Below are positions 46,021-54,404 of a DNA stretch of 64,000 nucleotides, piece by piece. Both the position numbers and the translations under genes were made by a program. Source of the DNA: Candidatus Woesearchaeota archaeon (GTDB lineage Archaea > Nanobdellota > Nanobdellia > Woesearchaeales > GW2011-AR9); assembly GCA_945861715.1 (NCBI GenBank), contig CAMAVK010000001.1, positions 124,001-188,000 on the forward strand. The letters are read 5' to 3'. The notes under the pieces were generated by a model. That model worked only from the letters and a program-made list of their open reading frames with translations, was not told the DNA's origin and ran no database searches. Each line of letters opens with the position of its first letter. The stretch's first letter is position 1.

Positions 46021-47001
46021 ATGTTCAAAGTCCCATACGCACAATTACGAGAAAAACTCATCGCGAGCGGAAAAATAACCCCACGCGAACTTGACGACAA
46101 AATCAAAGCCAAAATTAACGACCTCTCCGGTCTCATTTCTGAAGAAGGAGCAGCACACATCATCGCGAACGAGCTAGGAATACAAATAGCACAATCAAAC
46201 GATGAGCGACTTAAAGTCAAAGAAATCATGCCAGGCATGCGCAACGTAAACCTCGCAGGAAAAATAGTACGAAAATACGACGTGCGCGAATTCACCAAAG
46301 GCGAAACCAAAGGCAAAGTTGCATCCATTCTTCTCGGTGACGAAACAGGAAGTTTACGTATCGTCTTTTGGAACGATCAAGTAAATATCTTCGATGGCCT
46401 AGCTGAAGGTGACATTGTATTAGTCAAAGAAGGATATGTCAAAGAAAGTGCAGCTGGAAAAGAGGTCCACATCGGTGATAGAGCAAGTGTGGAAGTAAAC
46501 CCGCAAGGTATTGAAATTTCAAATGTACGCACAACACCAACAGCACAAAGAAAAACAATTGCAAAAATCGAACCAGACGAACAATGTGAATTATTTGGCA
46601 CCGTTGTACAAATATTTGATCCAAGATATTGGAATACCTGCCCAACATGTAACAAAAAAGTGGTAGAAACAAACGGCACATACACCTGCAACGAGCACGC
46701 TCAAGTAACTCCCGGAATTGGCTACGTCATGAACGCCGTCATTGACGATGGAACGGGCAACATTCGTTGTGTCTTTTGGAAACAACAAACCAACAGTCTA
46801 ACTCAAAGGCAAGAACCAGACTATGCAAAAATTCGAGAGAACCCAAGCACAATTGAAGAGATAAAGACCGAACTGTTAGGGGAACAAATAAAACTCGTTG
46901 GCAAAGTTCAAAAAAATGAAATGTTTGCAAGACTCGAGTTCAACGTATCAAGTGTTGAGCGAGCAAGACCAGAAGACGAATTAAAAAGACTAGAAAAATA
47001 A
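46021..47001 (+). CDS. Replication protein A large-subunit-like protein (OB-folds and zinc finger)
   Basis: A 326-residue single-stranded DNA-binding protein. An N-terminal helical segment is followed by an OB-fold (about 75-165: VNLAGKIVRKYDVREF, DETGSLRIVFW), and then a zinc-finger OB-fold (about 188-320) with C207, C210, C223 and H226 in CPTC...TCNEH. This is the build of archaeal RPA41/RPA70-type proteins. Together with the RPA32-like protein near mcm it could form a two-subunit RPA, encoded 38 kb apart. It has its own TATA box, and a T9 run follows the stop. Confidence 0.85.
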   Translation: MFKVPYAQLREKLIASGKITPRELDDKIKAKINDLSGLISEEGAAHIIANELGIQIAQSNDERLKVKEIMPGMRNVNLAGKIVRKYDVREFTKGETKGKVASILLGDETGSLRIVFWNDQVNIFDGLAEGDIVLVKEGYVKESAAGKEVHIGDRASVEVNPQGIEISNVRTTPTAQRKTIAKIEPDEQCELFGTVVQIFDPRYWNTCPTCNKKVVETNGTYTCNEHAQVTPGIGYVMNAVIDDGTGNIRCVFWKQQTNSLTQRQEPDYAKIRENPSTIEEIKTELLGEQIKLVGKVQKNEMFARLEFNVSSVERARPEDELKRLEK

Positions 47002-47020
47002 GTATCCTCGTATTTTTCCA

Positions 47021-47029
47021 TTTTTTTTT
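47021..47029 (+). terminator. Poly-T terminator after the RPA-like gene
   Basis: Nine consecutive T bases 20 nt after the stop codon, preceded by a T5 run, fit archaeal intrinsic termination. Confidence 0.45.
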
Positions 47030-47056
47030 CCATTCTAAAAAAAATATTCCACCACC

Positions 47057-47965
47057 ATGAAAGTCGTAGAACATCTAGCAAAGGCTACCGAACCACTCAT
47101 CAGTTTTGAAGTCATTCCCCCGCTTCGTGGTTCACCATTCTCACAGTTAAAAGAAACTTTAACCATTCTTGCAAAATATAACCCTCCATTTATTGACGTT
47201 ACAAGTCACGCCTCAGGAAATGGAACCAGACGTGCACGACCAGGCACATTAGGTATCTGTTCCTACATCCAACAATCTCTACGAATTGATGCTGTCCCTC
47301 ACATTTTATGTCACGGTTTTACTCGAGAAGAAACAGAAGACCTCCTAGTTGATCTCAACTACATGGAAATTCATAACGCTCTAGCACTACAAGGAGATAA
47401 AAAACATGAACCAAAACCTATCCCCCAAAGCAGATCAGAAAACGTGTACGCTTCAGACCTTGTCACTCAAATCGCATCCATGAATAGCGGCGTGTATCTC
47501 GAAGCAAGAAGTGATAGCAAAACAAATTTTTGTATTGGTGTAGCAGGATATCCAGAAAAACATTCTCCTGCCTCAAGCTGGGAATTCGAAATAAATAACC
47601 TTCAGAGAAAATTATCCAACGGTGCATCATACATAGTAACTCAAATGTTCTTTGATAATGAAAAATACTTCGACTTCGTCTCAAAATGCAGATCGCAAGG
47701 AATTACCGCACCCATCATTCCTGGCTTAAAAGTAATTACCTCAGCAAATCAAAGAACCTCTCTTCCAAACATCTTCGGATGCAACATCCCTCCAGGCCTC
47801 GAAGAAGAACTTAACAGAAATCCACAACACGCATATGATATAGGGATCCATCACACTATACAACAATCTCAAGACTTACTATCTCGCGGAGTTCCCGCAT
47901 TACACTTTTACGTCATGTCACGTGCCGACGCTGTAACAAAAGTACTTTCAGGACTTGGAAAATAA
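47057..47965 (+). CDS. metF: 5,10-methylenetetrahydrofolate reductase (MetF family)
   Basis: A flavoprotein TIM barrel that reduces methylene-tetrahydrofolate (or a tetrahydromethanopterin analogue) to the methyl form for methionine synthesis. Recognisable elements are ISFEVIPPLRG at the start, AVPHILCHGFTREETE, NALALQGDK, IGVAGYPEKH, TQMFFDNEKYFDFV, IIPGLKVIT and the closing GVPALHFYVMSR. At 302 residues the length is typical. It is a metabolic gene between RPA and a putative RNA, with no pathway neighbours in the window. Confidence 0.9.
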   Translation: MKVVEHLAKATEPLISFEVIPPLRGSPFSQLKETLTILAKYNPPFIDVTSHASGNGTRRARPGTLGICSYIQQSLRIDAVPHILCHGFTREETEDLLVDLNYMEIHNALALQGDKKHEPKPIPQSRSENVYASDLVTQIASMNSGVYLEARSDSKTNFCIGVAGYPEKHSPASSWEFEINNLQRKLSNGASYIVTQMFFDNEKYFDFVSKCRSQGITAPIIPGLKVITSANQRTSLPNIFGCNIPPGLEEELNRNPQHAYDIGIHHTIQQSQDLLSRGVPALHFYVMSRADAVTKVLSGLGK

Positions 47966-47994
47966 ATTCTACCCCAAAAATACAAATCAAATAA

Positions 47995-48195
47995 GCAGGT
48001 ATCCCCTGGATTCTTCCCCGGGAGGAATACAAGTTTCACATTGGGATACCGCTATATTTGATTCAAGAAAGACTGTTGTCTTTCTGGCCAGAAATGAACT
48101 TGTTGGATCATTTCTTGTTTAGAAAATCCGTGTTAGAAAAGGGGCGAAAATTCCCGTCCCCGTGGGGCGGGGATAGCCCCTTTTCAGGATTTTCT
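47995..48195 (+). ncRNA. Putative structured non-coding RNA
   Basis: The 310-bp gap after metF holds a run of strong stem-loops. Stem 1 pairs 47998-48005 with 48043-48050 (GGTATCCC/GGGATACC) and encloses an 8-bp hairpin at 48010-48028. Hairpin 2 is 48066-48085 (AGAAAGAC/GTCTTTCT), hairpin 3 is 48090-48115 (AGAAATGA/TCATTTCT). A final arm has a 9-bp stem (48121-48129 with 48187-48195), a 10-bp stem (48136-48145 with 48176-48185) and a GC-rich tip (48153-48171). GC content is far above the surroundings. It does not show the conserved motifs of RNase P or SRP RNA. The strand is assigned only tentatively, because the stems are symmetric. An open frame inside it (48058-48255) is considered spurious. 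Confidence 0.65.
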
Positions 48196-48241
48196 TTAAA
48201 ATCCATTAAAATTAAATTTAAAAGTACCATCCCAAAAAACA

Positions 48242-48252
48242 AACTATATAAC
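48242..48252 (+). promoter_or_regulatory. TATA box of the YdjM-like gene
   Basis: AACTATATAAC is centred 29 nt before the ATG at 48276, so this gene is transcribed independently of the structured RNA. Confidence 0.65.
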
Positions 48253-48275
48253 TAACTCCTCATAACCAAAAGGCA

Positions 48276-48737
48276 ATGCTCTTTCCCACCCACTTATTAA
48301 TTGGCATCATTTTCTTCTTGAACACATATCAATTCTTCAAAGGAGGAAACCTCATACTTTTTTTCATCATCACCATGTTTTTCAGTATATTCCCCGATAT
48401 TGATGAACCAAACAGCAAAATAAACAAAGCAACTGGGCCAATTGGCATCCTCATCGCAGGTATTTCTAAGCATCGCGGAGTATTCCATAGTCTACCCTTA
48501 TACCTAATCTTGTTTGGCCTCTGTACATATTTCTGGTCAAACTACTACGCATGGGCTATCATCATTGGATACCTTGCCCATCTCCTTGGCGACATCATAA
48601 CACCAATGGGTGTAACCCCATTCTATCCATTTTCCACCTGGCGCATGCGCGGACTTATACGAGCTGGCGGCCTCGTAGAAGGCATTATTCTTATCTGCCT
48701 CATCCTCATTGTAATTTGGACTTTATTGTTCTCATAA
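48276..48737 (+). CDS. YdjM/DUF457-family membrane-bound metal-dependent hydrolase-like protein
   Basis: A 153-residue protein with about four membrane helices. Family motifs are PTHLLIGI near the start, SIFPDIDEP, HRGVFHSLPLY and GYLAHLLGDIITPMGV, with the conserved His and Asp residues that are thought to bind metal. Members in bacteria include SOS-regulated inner-membrane proteins; the chemical activity has not been settled. It has its own TATA box. Confidence 0.82.
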   Translation: MLFPTHLLIGIIFFLNTYQFFKGGNLILFFIITMFFSIFPDIDEPNSKINKATGPIGILIAGISKHRGVFHSLPLYLILFGLCTYFWSNYYAWAIIIGYLAHLLGDIITPMGVTPFYPFSTWRMRGLIRAGGLVEGIILICLILIVIWTLLFS

Positions 48738-48794
48738 AGCAAGAATTTAACACACAACCAAAACAGTTATTAATCCTTAACATCAACATAACCC

Positions 48795-49028
48795 ATGGTA
48801 TACTTACATCTCGTTGCACAAGATTTAGCAGTAGTACGCATTCTCTAGGAAGGATTAAACCCATCGTCATCCATTGAATTAGACTCATTAGGAACATTAG
48901 AGCTCATCACCAAAACAGGCAAACCACAATCAAATCCAACGTGGGATCAAATCGCTCAAGCTCATAGGCAATACGGAGAAGTAATCATCCACTACACCCC
49001 TAAAGAACAAAATTCATACCATCTCTAA
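48795..49028 (+). pseudogene. Small gene interrupted by one in-frame TAG
   Basis: From ATG 48795 (TATA-like GTTATTAATC 24 nt upstream) the frame reads MVYLHLVAQDLAVVRIL, then TAG (48846-48848), then a further 59 sense codons (EGLNPSSSIELDSLGTLEL..., HRQYGEVIIHYTPKEQN) to TAA at 49026-49028. Both halves look protein-like and stay in one frame. Neither half alone is long. The simplest reading is a recent nonsense mutation or a sequencing error; UAG readthrough is less likely because other genes here stop at TAG. I do not recognise the family. Confidence 0.55.
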
Positions 49029-50956
49029 GAAAAATCCACTTTCCTATACACAATATCACATTCGCAAAAATCAAGAACCATTGAAAACTTACTAATCTCT
49101 CCTCGTAACACCAAACTCGTAAGTTGCGCATCTATTTTCACATCACCCTCAACTTTCGCATACACTGGTTTACGTAAAAATTGTGTTCCCATCCCTAACT
49201 CCCTCAATTCAGCTTTTCGATCTTCATCCGGGTCTATAATGAGTTTACCTTTGACCCGATCAACTAAAATAGGGAAGTCAAACCCATGCTGTTGCACCTG
49301 AAATAGCGTCGCAGGAATTGAATATGTCGTAATCTTAGAAATCGGTCGACTTGAAGCCAGTTCAATATCCCTCAGAGTTAATTTTGGCATAACCACAAGT
49401 CCTGCACCTTCAAACTGCGCGGCTTCTTCCATCACCTTTGGCGCATACTCATCATCACGTTCATCATGTCCAGTTTGTTGCACCACCTTCGTTTCCACTC
49501 TTGGTAATGTACTTTGACTATGAACACCTTCCTCCACTCGGGTCTTGTCTTTGTATTCATCTCTCCCCGACGATTCAAACGCAACTGGCGTTTGCGAAAT
49601 CATATCTACAGCATGTCCACCATGTTGACTCTTACGTGGTCGAATCTCAACCATCAATGGTCGATCAACAATTCCACACACAAGTGCTGACCCAATACTT
49701 AAATTTTGAATTTCATCTTCTGTATGACTTGTTACTCCTTCAAGCGCGCCTGTCACCGCTCTCAAATCATTGGGATTTGTAATCTTCATAATAATCTGCG
49801 TACTACATTGCGCCAAAATAGATTTCTGAACCAAAGCAGGTCGCTGGGACACAACGCAAAGTCCAAACCCAAACTTACGCCCTTCCGACGAGATCAGCCG
49901 AATAACATCTAAACTCTTTGTTTTCCCAACCCCCTTTTCAGGACAGAAATTATGTGCTTCTTCTATAATGCAAAAGAACGGTGCAATCTTTCCTTGTTTG
50001 CGTGCTAAAAATAAATCTTTTAACAATCGATAGACAATCACATCTTGTACTTCAGGTGTAATCCCCCGCAAATTCACAATCGATCCTTTACCTGGTCGAA
50101 TAATTTCCGACAGAGGCGTCGGGCTTGAAGAAAAAATCCGAAGATTACGCAAATACGTTAGCGTATCAATAATATTCCACTTCGATGATGAATTCATCTG
50201 TTCAAGACCTAAAATAATATTATCAAAATTAATCTCCTCTAAATCCTTAACAACTGAGAACAACACTGCTTCTTGTGATTGCGATAAATTAATTGGAAGT
50301 ATTTTCATCAACTCATAACTCGACATCTTCTCATCAAGCTTCAACGGTTTTACATCCGGGTTCGTTGTCACATCCCCAAATTCTTGCAATCGACTTCCAT
50401 ATGTTTGCGGCTCCAAATTCCATCGAGCCAGCTTCTCACGTTCGCCAGACGGAAATTTCATCGACGAATATTCACCATGGGGGTCAATAATAAGAAGCGG
50501 AATACCTCGCTCCAAAATCTCTTCAATAAGCACACCAACCGTATATGATTTACCCGCCCCAGATTTCGCAAGCACACACAAATGTTTCGTAAGGACTTTC
50601 TGTAAATCCAATCGCACAAGAATATTTTTTCCTTCCAGTCGACCAAGAAGTGCACCTTCGCCACCAATCTTCACAATACCCTCAACAAAATCATCCTCTG
50701 CTTCCAGAATTTCAGCTCCTACATGAAACGGCGAGCGTGGTGTACGAATTGATCCTTCCGAATCCTTGTACCCAATAACAACACAATGTGCCAGAAGTTG
50801 ATCAGAAGTTCGCTCCAGCTCACCGATTTGACAAAGAACAAACCCATACTCCGCATGATGAACTTGAACAAACTGATATTTACGCGTAAGCGTACTCGAT
50901 GACAGCATATCAAACTGCATCGTCGTCACCTTACCTACTATCTTGCCAAGCATCAT
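49025..50956 (-). CDS. herA: HerA-family hexameric ATPase/DNA translocase
   Basis: HerA pumps double-stranded DNA and usually works with the nuclease NurA, Mre11 and Rad50 in end resection. An N-terminal HAS-barrel-like domain is followed by the RecA/FtsK-type core with Walker A AKSGAGKS (130-137), IIDPHGEY, Walker B CIIEEAHNF and the SEGRKFGFGLCVVSQRP segment. A long acidic, low-complexity linker (about 440-525) separates the core from a C-terminal domain of ~115 residues, which is unusual for HerA. No nurA, mre11 or rad50 gene is adjacent. The stop overlaps the end of the interrupted small gene. Confidence 0.85.
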   Translation of the reverse strand: MMLGKIVGKVTTMQFDMLSSSTLTRKYQFVQVHHAEYGFVLCQIGELERTSDQLLAHCVVIGYKDSEGSIRTPRSPFHVGAEILEAEDDFVEGIVKIGGEGALLGRLEGKNILVRLDLQKVLTKHLCVLAKSGAGKSYTVGVLIEEILERGIPLLIIDPHGEYSSMKFPSGEREKLARWNLEPQTYGSRLQEFGDVTTNPDVKPLKLDEKMSSYELMKILPINLSQSQEAVLFSVVKDLEEINFDNIILGLEQMNSSSKWNIIDTLTYLRNLRIFSSSPTPLSEIIRPGKGSIVNLRGITPEVQDVIVYRLLKDLFLARKQGKIAPFFCIIEEAHNFCPEKGVGKTKSLDVIRLISSEGRKFGFGLCVVSQRPALVQKSILAQCSTQIIMKITNPNDLRAVTGALEGVTSHTEDEIQNLSIGSALVCGIVDRPLMVEIRPRKSQHGGHAVDMISQTPVAFESSGRDEYKDKTRVEEGVHSQSTLPRVETKVVQQTGHDERDDEYAPKVMEEAAQFEGAGLVVMPKLTLRDIELASSRPISKITTYSIPATLFQVQQHGFDFPILVDRVKGKLIIDPDEDRKAELRELGMGTQFLRKPVYAKVEGDVKIDAQLTSLVLRGEISKFSMVLDFCECDIVYRKVDFS

Positions 50957-50994
50957 ATCAAAAGCAGCAGACCAAGAGTGATTTATTAAGATTT

Positions 50995-51082
50995 ATGCTG
51001 TGCGTTCCCCATTATCATAGTTTCAACGCACAGCATTATCTGAAAGAACGAACAAGAAAGTAAAAATATTTCGTTCTTTCAG
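50995..51082. other. Two adjacent long perfect hairpins
   Basis: Arm 50995-51006 pairs perfectly with 51025-51036 (core GCTGTGCGTT/AACGCACAGC, 12 bp, 18-nt loop). Arm 51040-51052 pairs perfectly with 51070-51082 (core CTGAAAGAACGA/TCGTTCTTTCAG, 13 bp, 17-nt loop). They lie between the small membrane gene and herA, both on the minus strand, and could form a small RNA, a 5' leader structure of herA, or recombination sites. Confidence 0.7.
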
Positions 51083-51152
51083 TATATGTCCGAAAGGATA
51101 GTATAATAATCACATTACACGAATAACTCTAACCCAATCAAAAACCAAAGAC

Positions 51153-51374
51153 CTATCTCCAAAATTGCAACAACTGCATCCGCCACAGCAAGAAACAAAT
51201 CCACCCAGTTAGAATAACATACAGAACTGCAAAGGTCTTCTCAAATGGAATATACGCAGATAACCAATGACTACTTTGCTTATGCAACCATCCTCGCGTA
51301 AACGTCATCACAAAAAACACCAGCGCATCAAGAGCAAAGAGATATCCAATAAGACCTTCGGTATAAATGGGCAT
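51153..51374 (-). CDS. Small two-helix membrane protein
   Basis: A 73-residue protein with membrane helices near residues 8-27 (GLIGYLFALDALVFFVMTF) and 46-66 (FAVLYVILTGWICFLLW), joined by a polar loop. The ATG at 51374 is favoured over the upstream TTG because TATA box GATTAAAAATAG (minus strand, about 51392-51404) is centred 24 nt before it. Function unknown. Confidence 0.6.
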   Translation of the reverse strand: MPIYTEGLIGYLFALDALVFFVMTFTRGWLHKQSSHWLSAYIPFEKTFAVLYVILTGWICFLLWRMQLLQFWR

Positions 51375-51546
51375 AACCCCCAAGAGCTGAGTCTATTTTT
51401 AATCTTATCTATGATTGATTCATATCTAATCATCAACAACCGTTTACAACATCCACCACCTCTTCTTAGCATGATCAAGACCAAAGAGACATCACCACTC
51501 CCCTGTTAACTGCACTCCTTTCAGTTAAAAATAGAGAGCAAAAACC

Positions 51547-51599
51547 AAAATATATAAAAAGTAAAGCCACCCTATACCAATAAAAAAGAGGTATTATAC
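51547..51599 (+). promoter_or_regulatory. Promoter and SD leader of the Cys-rich lipoprotein gene
   Basis: The TATA box AAAATATATAAAAAG (51547-51561) predicts a start near 51580, giving a short leader ending in AAAAAAGAGGTATTATAC. GAGGT is the SD. The leader shares the AAAAAGAGG core with genes at 37470, 55045 and 61113. The rest of the gap from 51375 shows no credible gene. Confidence 0.65.
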
Positions 51600-52961
51600 A
51601 TGAAACTATCAAAATTATTAATAGTTGTAGCCCTTCTTGCAACAGTGCTTCTCATTGCCGGTTGTCCTAAACCTGGTGAGAATGTACTTGCAAAAAGTAG
51701 TCCTGAAACCGCAGACGCAGCAGGAGCAGTTGCTGGTCAAGCAGTAACGACTGGTACCAGTAACGTGTACAGTTGTACCAAACTTGCAACCGGAGTCAAA
51801 ATCAAAACAACCAAGAATGCTGCAGAGCAACCCTTCTCAAATGGTTGTGTTGGAAAGAATCTATTAAAGTATGAATGTACTTCTTCAACTCAAACCAGAG
51901 TTTTCACCGATGACTGTAATGGAAAAGGATGTATGAATGGCGCATGTAGAGTTAGAGCAGCACCCGCACCAGTATGTGACGCAAATCATTTGAATTTATG
52001 TAATAACCAAGCAAATTGTACTACTGCAAATGGTGATTTCATTCGTAATTCATGTGTTGAAAAATGTCAACCCAATACTTTCAGAAATGATTTAAATCAG
52101 TGTGACCAGGGTGAATTAATAAGCGGACAAGTTTATTTCGACTCTGGTAGAGTTGACGTGTGTACTAATATCCCTAATGGTGTTACTATACAGATTGGGA
52201 ATGCAACCGTTAATCAAGAAAACAGTTGTAATGCAAATGGTGCAGTTTTAGCATTTAAATGTAGTAATTCAAGAAGAAATATATTTTTACATGCAACCAT
52301 CCCTTGTCCAGCAGGACAAACATGCCAAAATGGAGCATGTCGCGTCCCAGAGTTAGTTCCAAATGTAAGATCATGCTCGAACAATGGTCAAGGAGCAGCC
52401 ATATTGTATGTTGACTTAAATAATAATCAAAGTGATGATATGGGTTCAAAGACTAATGGTTGTGCACCTGTTACTGTAAGTAGTCCACCAAACGGTCAAG
52501 TGGTAACATACACCTGTCAAACAAATGGAATACCTGCAGCGTTAAATGGTGATGGCGCCCAAGTTAAAGTTGATAGGACCACCTGTACTGCTGGTCAAAG
52601 TTGTTCTAATGGTGCCTGCATTCAAGATAACGGTGTATGTGCAGCATCAGAGCGGGCAAACATTGAACCACTTCCAAGTGCTGCTGTAGGTGAAAGAAGA
52701 TGTGGTGGCGCTTCTTTAAGCATGTCCCTATCTAAATCCGCAACATGTACAAGCGTGAATGGCAACCCTCAGTGGCAACTCCAACTCTGTGGTCCAAAAG
52801 AATTGTGTTCCACTGCAACCGGAAGTTGTGTACCCGCAGCTAACATTGCGGGCGACATCGATCGCGATGGTGTTGAGAATGGTATTGACAATTGTGCATG
52901 GATAAACAACAACCAAGCAGATTCCAATCACAACGGCATTGGCGATTTCTGCGACCAATAA
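51600..52961 (+). CDS. Modular Cys-rich lipoprotein with C-terminal TSP3 repeat
   Basis: The signal peptide ends in lipobox LIAGC (C22), so the 453-residue protein should be lipid-anchored outside the cell. The body has three or four tandem ~75-90-residue modules, each beginning with a lone Cys-containing strand and ending in a motif of the type C-xx-GxxCxNGAC (CNGKGCMNGACR, CPAGQTCQNGACR, CTAGQSCSNGACI, then CGPKELCSTATGSC). The C-terminus is a calcium-binding thrombospondin type 3 repeat (DIDRDGVENGIDNCAW, DSNHNGIGDFCD). A strong promoter and SD suggest high expression. Role unknown; likely adhesion or surface structure. Confidence 0.8.
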   Translation: MKLSKLLIVVALLATVLLIAGCPKPGENVLAKSSPETADAAGAVAGQAVTTGTSNVYSCTKLATGVKIKTTKNAAEQPFSNGCVGKNLLKYECTSSTQTRVFTDDCNGKGCMNGACRVRAAPAPVCDANHLNLCNNQANCTTANGDFIRNSCVEKCQPNTFRNDLNQCDQGELISGQVYFDSGRVDVCTNIPNGVTIQIGNATVNQENSCNANGAVLAFKCSNSRRNIFLHATIPCPAGQTCQNGACRVPELVPNVRSCSNNGQGAAILYVDLNNNQSDDMGSKTNGCAPVTVSSPPNGQVVTYTCQTNGIPAALNGDGAQVKVDRTTCTAGQSCSNGACIQDNGVCAASERANIEPLPSAAVGERRCGGASLSMSLSKSATCTSVNGNPQWQLQLCGPKELCSTATGSCVPAANIAGDIDRDGVENGIDNCAWINNNQADSNHNGIGDFCDQ

Positions 52962-52971
52962 GAATTAAATC

Positions 52972-52988
52972 TTTTTTTCTTTTTTTTT
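52972..52988 (+). terminator. Poly-T terminator after the lipoprotein gene
   Basis: A near-continuous T tract (7 T, then CT, then 8 more T) starts 10 nt after the stop, typical of archaeal intrinsic terminators. Confidence 0.6.
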
Positions 52989-53072
52989 AAATTTTCATCG
53001 AAACCTATTTTAAACAACCTATCCTATCCCGAGCAATAATCTTAATATACTCAATTCAAGCTTAAAATCAAC

Positions 53073-53693
53073 ATGAACAGAACCTTTTTAATCCTATTTC
53101 TACTCATTCTCCTCTCAACTGCAGTTCTCGCCCTCCCAATCCTTGACGTCCAATCATCCATCCCAAAGACACATACCTGTAGCAATTACATCTCATCAAA
53201 CAAAACATTCATCGCAGACCACGAAACTATTTACACCGGTCTTGCGTGTAAACCAACCGCAACCCTCACACTCTATGCAATCAAAAACCAAAACAAAGAG
53301 TTCATCACCAATGCAACCAAAGTAAACGGACGACTTCCTAAATTCATCAATTACCAATTAGAAGAAAAATTCTACTACGAATGCTATTCTTGTAAAGATC
53401 TAACCCAAAATACCAAACCAATTCTCACATCACCAGACAAAATCACAAGAAAAGAAGGCGAATCCCTCGAATTCACATACACCTGCACTGACCCAGATGG
53501 TGACCTCACTTTCTCAAAAATAAACGGAAAATTCACCGGCGAAAAACGCATTGCAACAAGAGCAGACGTGGGTTCATATACCACTGCTATAGAATGCCGT
53601 GACGAATATGGAGCAAAGGTTGAAAAGAATATACAGCTAATCATAACTGCAAACAATGCTGCCCCCATCATTACTGGCATAAACACTCAATAA
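53073..53693 (+). CDS. Secreted protein with Ig/cadherin-like domain
   Basis: Signal peptide (residues 1-21, LLSTAVLALP) and a 185-residue mature part. Residues ~113-195 (SPDKITRKEGESLEFTY, DPDGDLTFSKINGKF, YTTAIECRDEYGAKVEKN) have the rhythm of an Ig-like or cadherin-like domain: a P-x-I-x-EGE start, DPDGD turn and DxYG-x-x-V strand. Four to six cysteines may form disulfides. The TATA box CTTAATATAC (53041-53050) gives a leaderless start. Confidence 0.7.
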   Translation: MNRTFLILFLLILLSTAVLALPILDVQSSIPKTHTCSNYISSNKTFIADHETIYTGLACKPTATLTLYAIKNQNKEFITNATKVNGRLPKFINYQLEEKFYYECYSCKDLTQNTKPILTSPDKITRKEGESLEFTYTCTDPDGDLTFSKINGKFTGEKRIATRADVGSYTTAIECRDEYGAKVEKNIQLIITANNAAPIITGINTQ

Positions 53694-53719
53694 TGGGATC
53701 ATTGTAAGCATCCAACCCT

Positions 53720-54394
53720 ATGGTCCCAGCTGAAGAACAAAGTATATTTGAACTCGCGCGAACCGCGTACATGACCAAGAAGATAGAATCATTCATAGAG
53801 GCTCATGGCGTTCTTCCCCCACTTGCAAGTACCTTTGTTGATGCTGCCATGTTTCACGGTGATGTAAGCCCTGTGGACATATTCGTTGCAAGGCGAAAAT
53901 GGGCACATGAATGGAAATCACCTATTCTAGAACAAATTGCTACCGGCCAACCATTAACCTACGAAAAGGAAGTACTAAAAAATCTCCTCGAATACGGCTT
54001 CATCACACCAGCAGAAGTAAAAATAGCCACCCTGCAAGGAATAACCGAGCGTCCAATTCGAGCAATAGAAGCCCTCACAAATAAAGGACCAGGACTTCTA
54101 CCCGAGCAACAACGTACTGCATTCGCATCAAAACTAGAATTTATCTCAGACCAAGTAGCCATCGATCCAATCAAACCCACAAAAGGTAATTGGATTGAAG
54201 AAAACATAACCCGCTATTTAAATGAAGGAATAAAACGGGGGATGTACACGCAAAATGACATCAACAATGCTTGCTTCAATAGTCTCCAACATCAAGCATT
54301 AAAACAAGTATCAATTCTCACAACAAAACGAGAATTCACACCACAAGATCTCTTCCTAGTTGACCTCGCATCCTACATGGGTTTTTTAGAATAA
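53720..54394 (+). CDS. Predicted all-helical cytoplasmic protein, unknown function
   Basis: A 224-residue protein with no signal peptide, membrane helix or cysteine cluster. It appears mostly alpha-helical, with two similar short stretches (ILEQIATGQPLTYEKEVLKN and ILTTKREFTPQDLFLVDLA). I do not recognise the family. It begins 26 nt after the secreted protein gene and may share its transcript, although no SD is visible. Confidence 0.6.
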   Translation: MVPAEEQSIFELARTAYMTKKIESFIEAHGVLPPLASTFVDAAMFHGDVSPVDIFVARRKWAHEWKSPILEQIATGQPLTYEKEVLKNLLEYGFITPAEVKIATLQGITERPIRAIEALTNKGPGLLPEQQRTAFASKLEFISDQVAIDPIKPTKGNWIEENITRYLNEGIKRGMYTQNDINNACFNSLQHQALKQVSILTTKREFTPQDLFLVDLASYMGFLE

Positions 54395-54404
54395 AGAATA
54401 CTAA

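Noticed and set aside
47995-48195. RNase P RNA or SRP RNA as identity of the structured element
   Set aside because: The conserved GAGGAAAGUC- and ACAGAA-type segments of RNase P and the SRP helix 8 motif are not present.
48058-48255. 65-residue plus-strand frame after metF
   Set aside because: It lies across perfect stem-loops of the structured RNA candidate and has no protein-like features of its own.
48846-48848. Pyrrolysine (UAG) decoding
   Set aside because: Genes ending at 12294, 34833, 40607, 49025 and 61884 use TAG as a normal stop, and no pyl gene is seen here.
49025-50956. HerA as the missing pilus ATPase
   Set aside because: Motifs and domain order are those of HerA DNA translocases, not of PilB/FlaI secretion ATPases, and it lies on the other strand.
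51267-51509. 80-residue plus-strand frame upstream of the lipoprotein
   Set aside because: It overlaps the small two-helix protein gene on the opposite strand, lacks start signals and has low-complexity composition.
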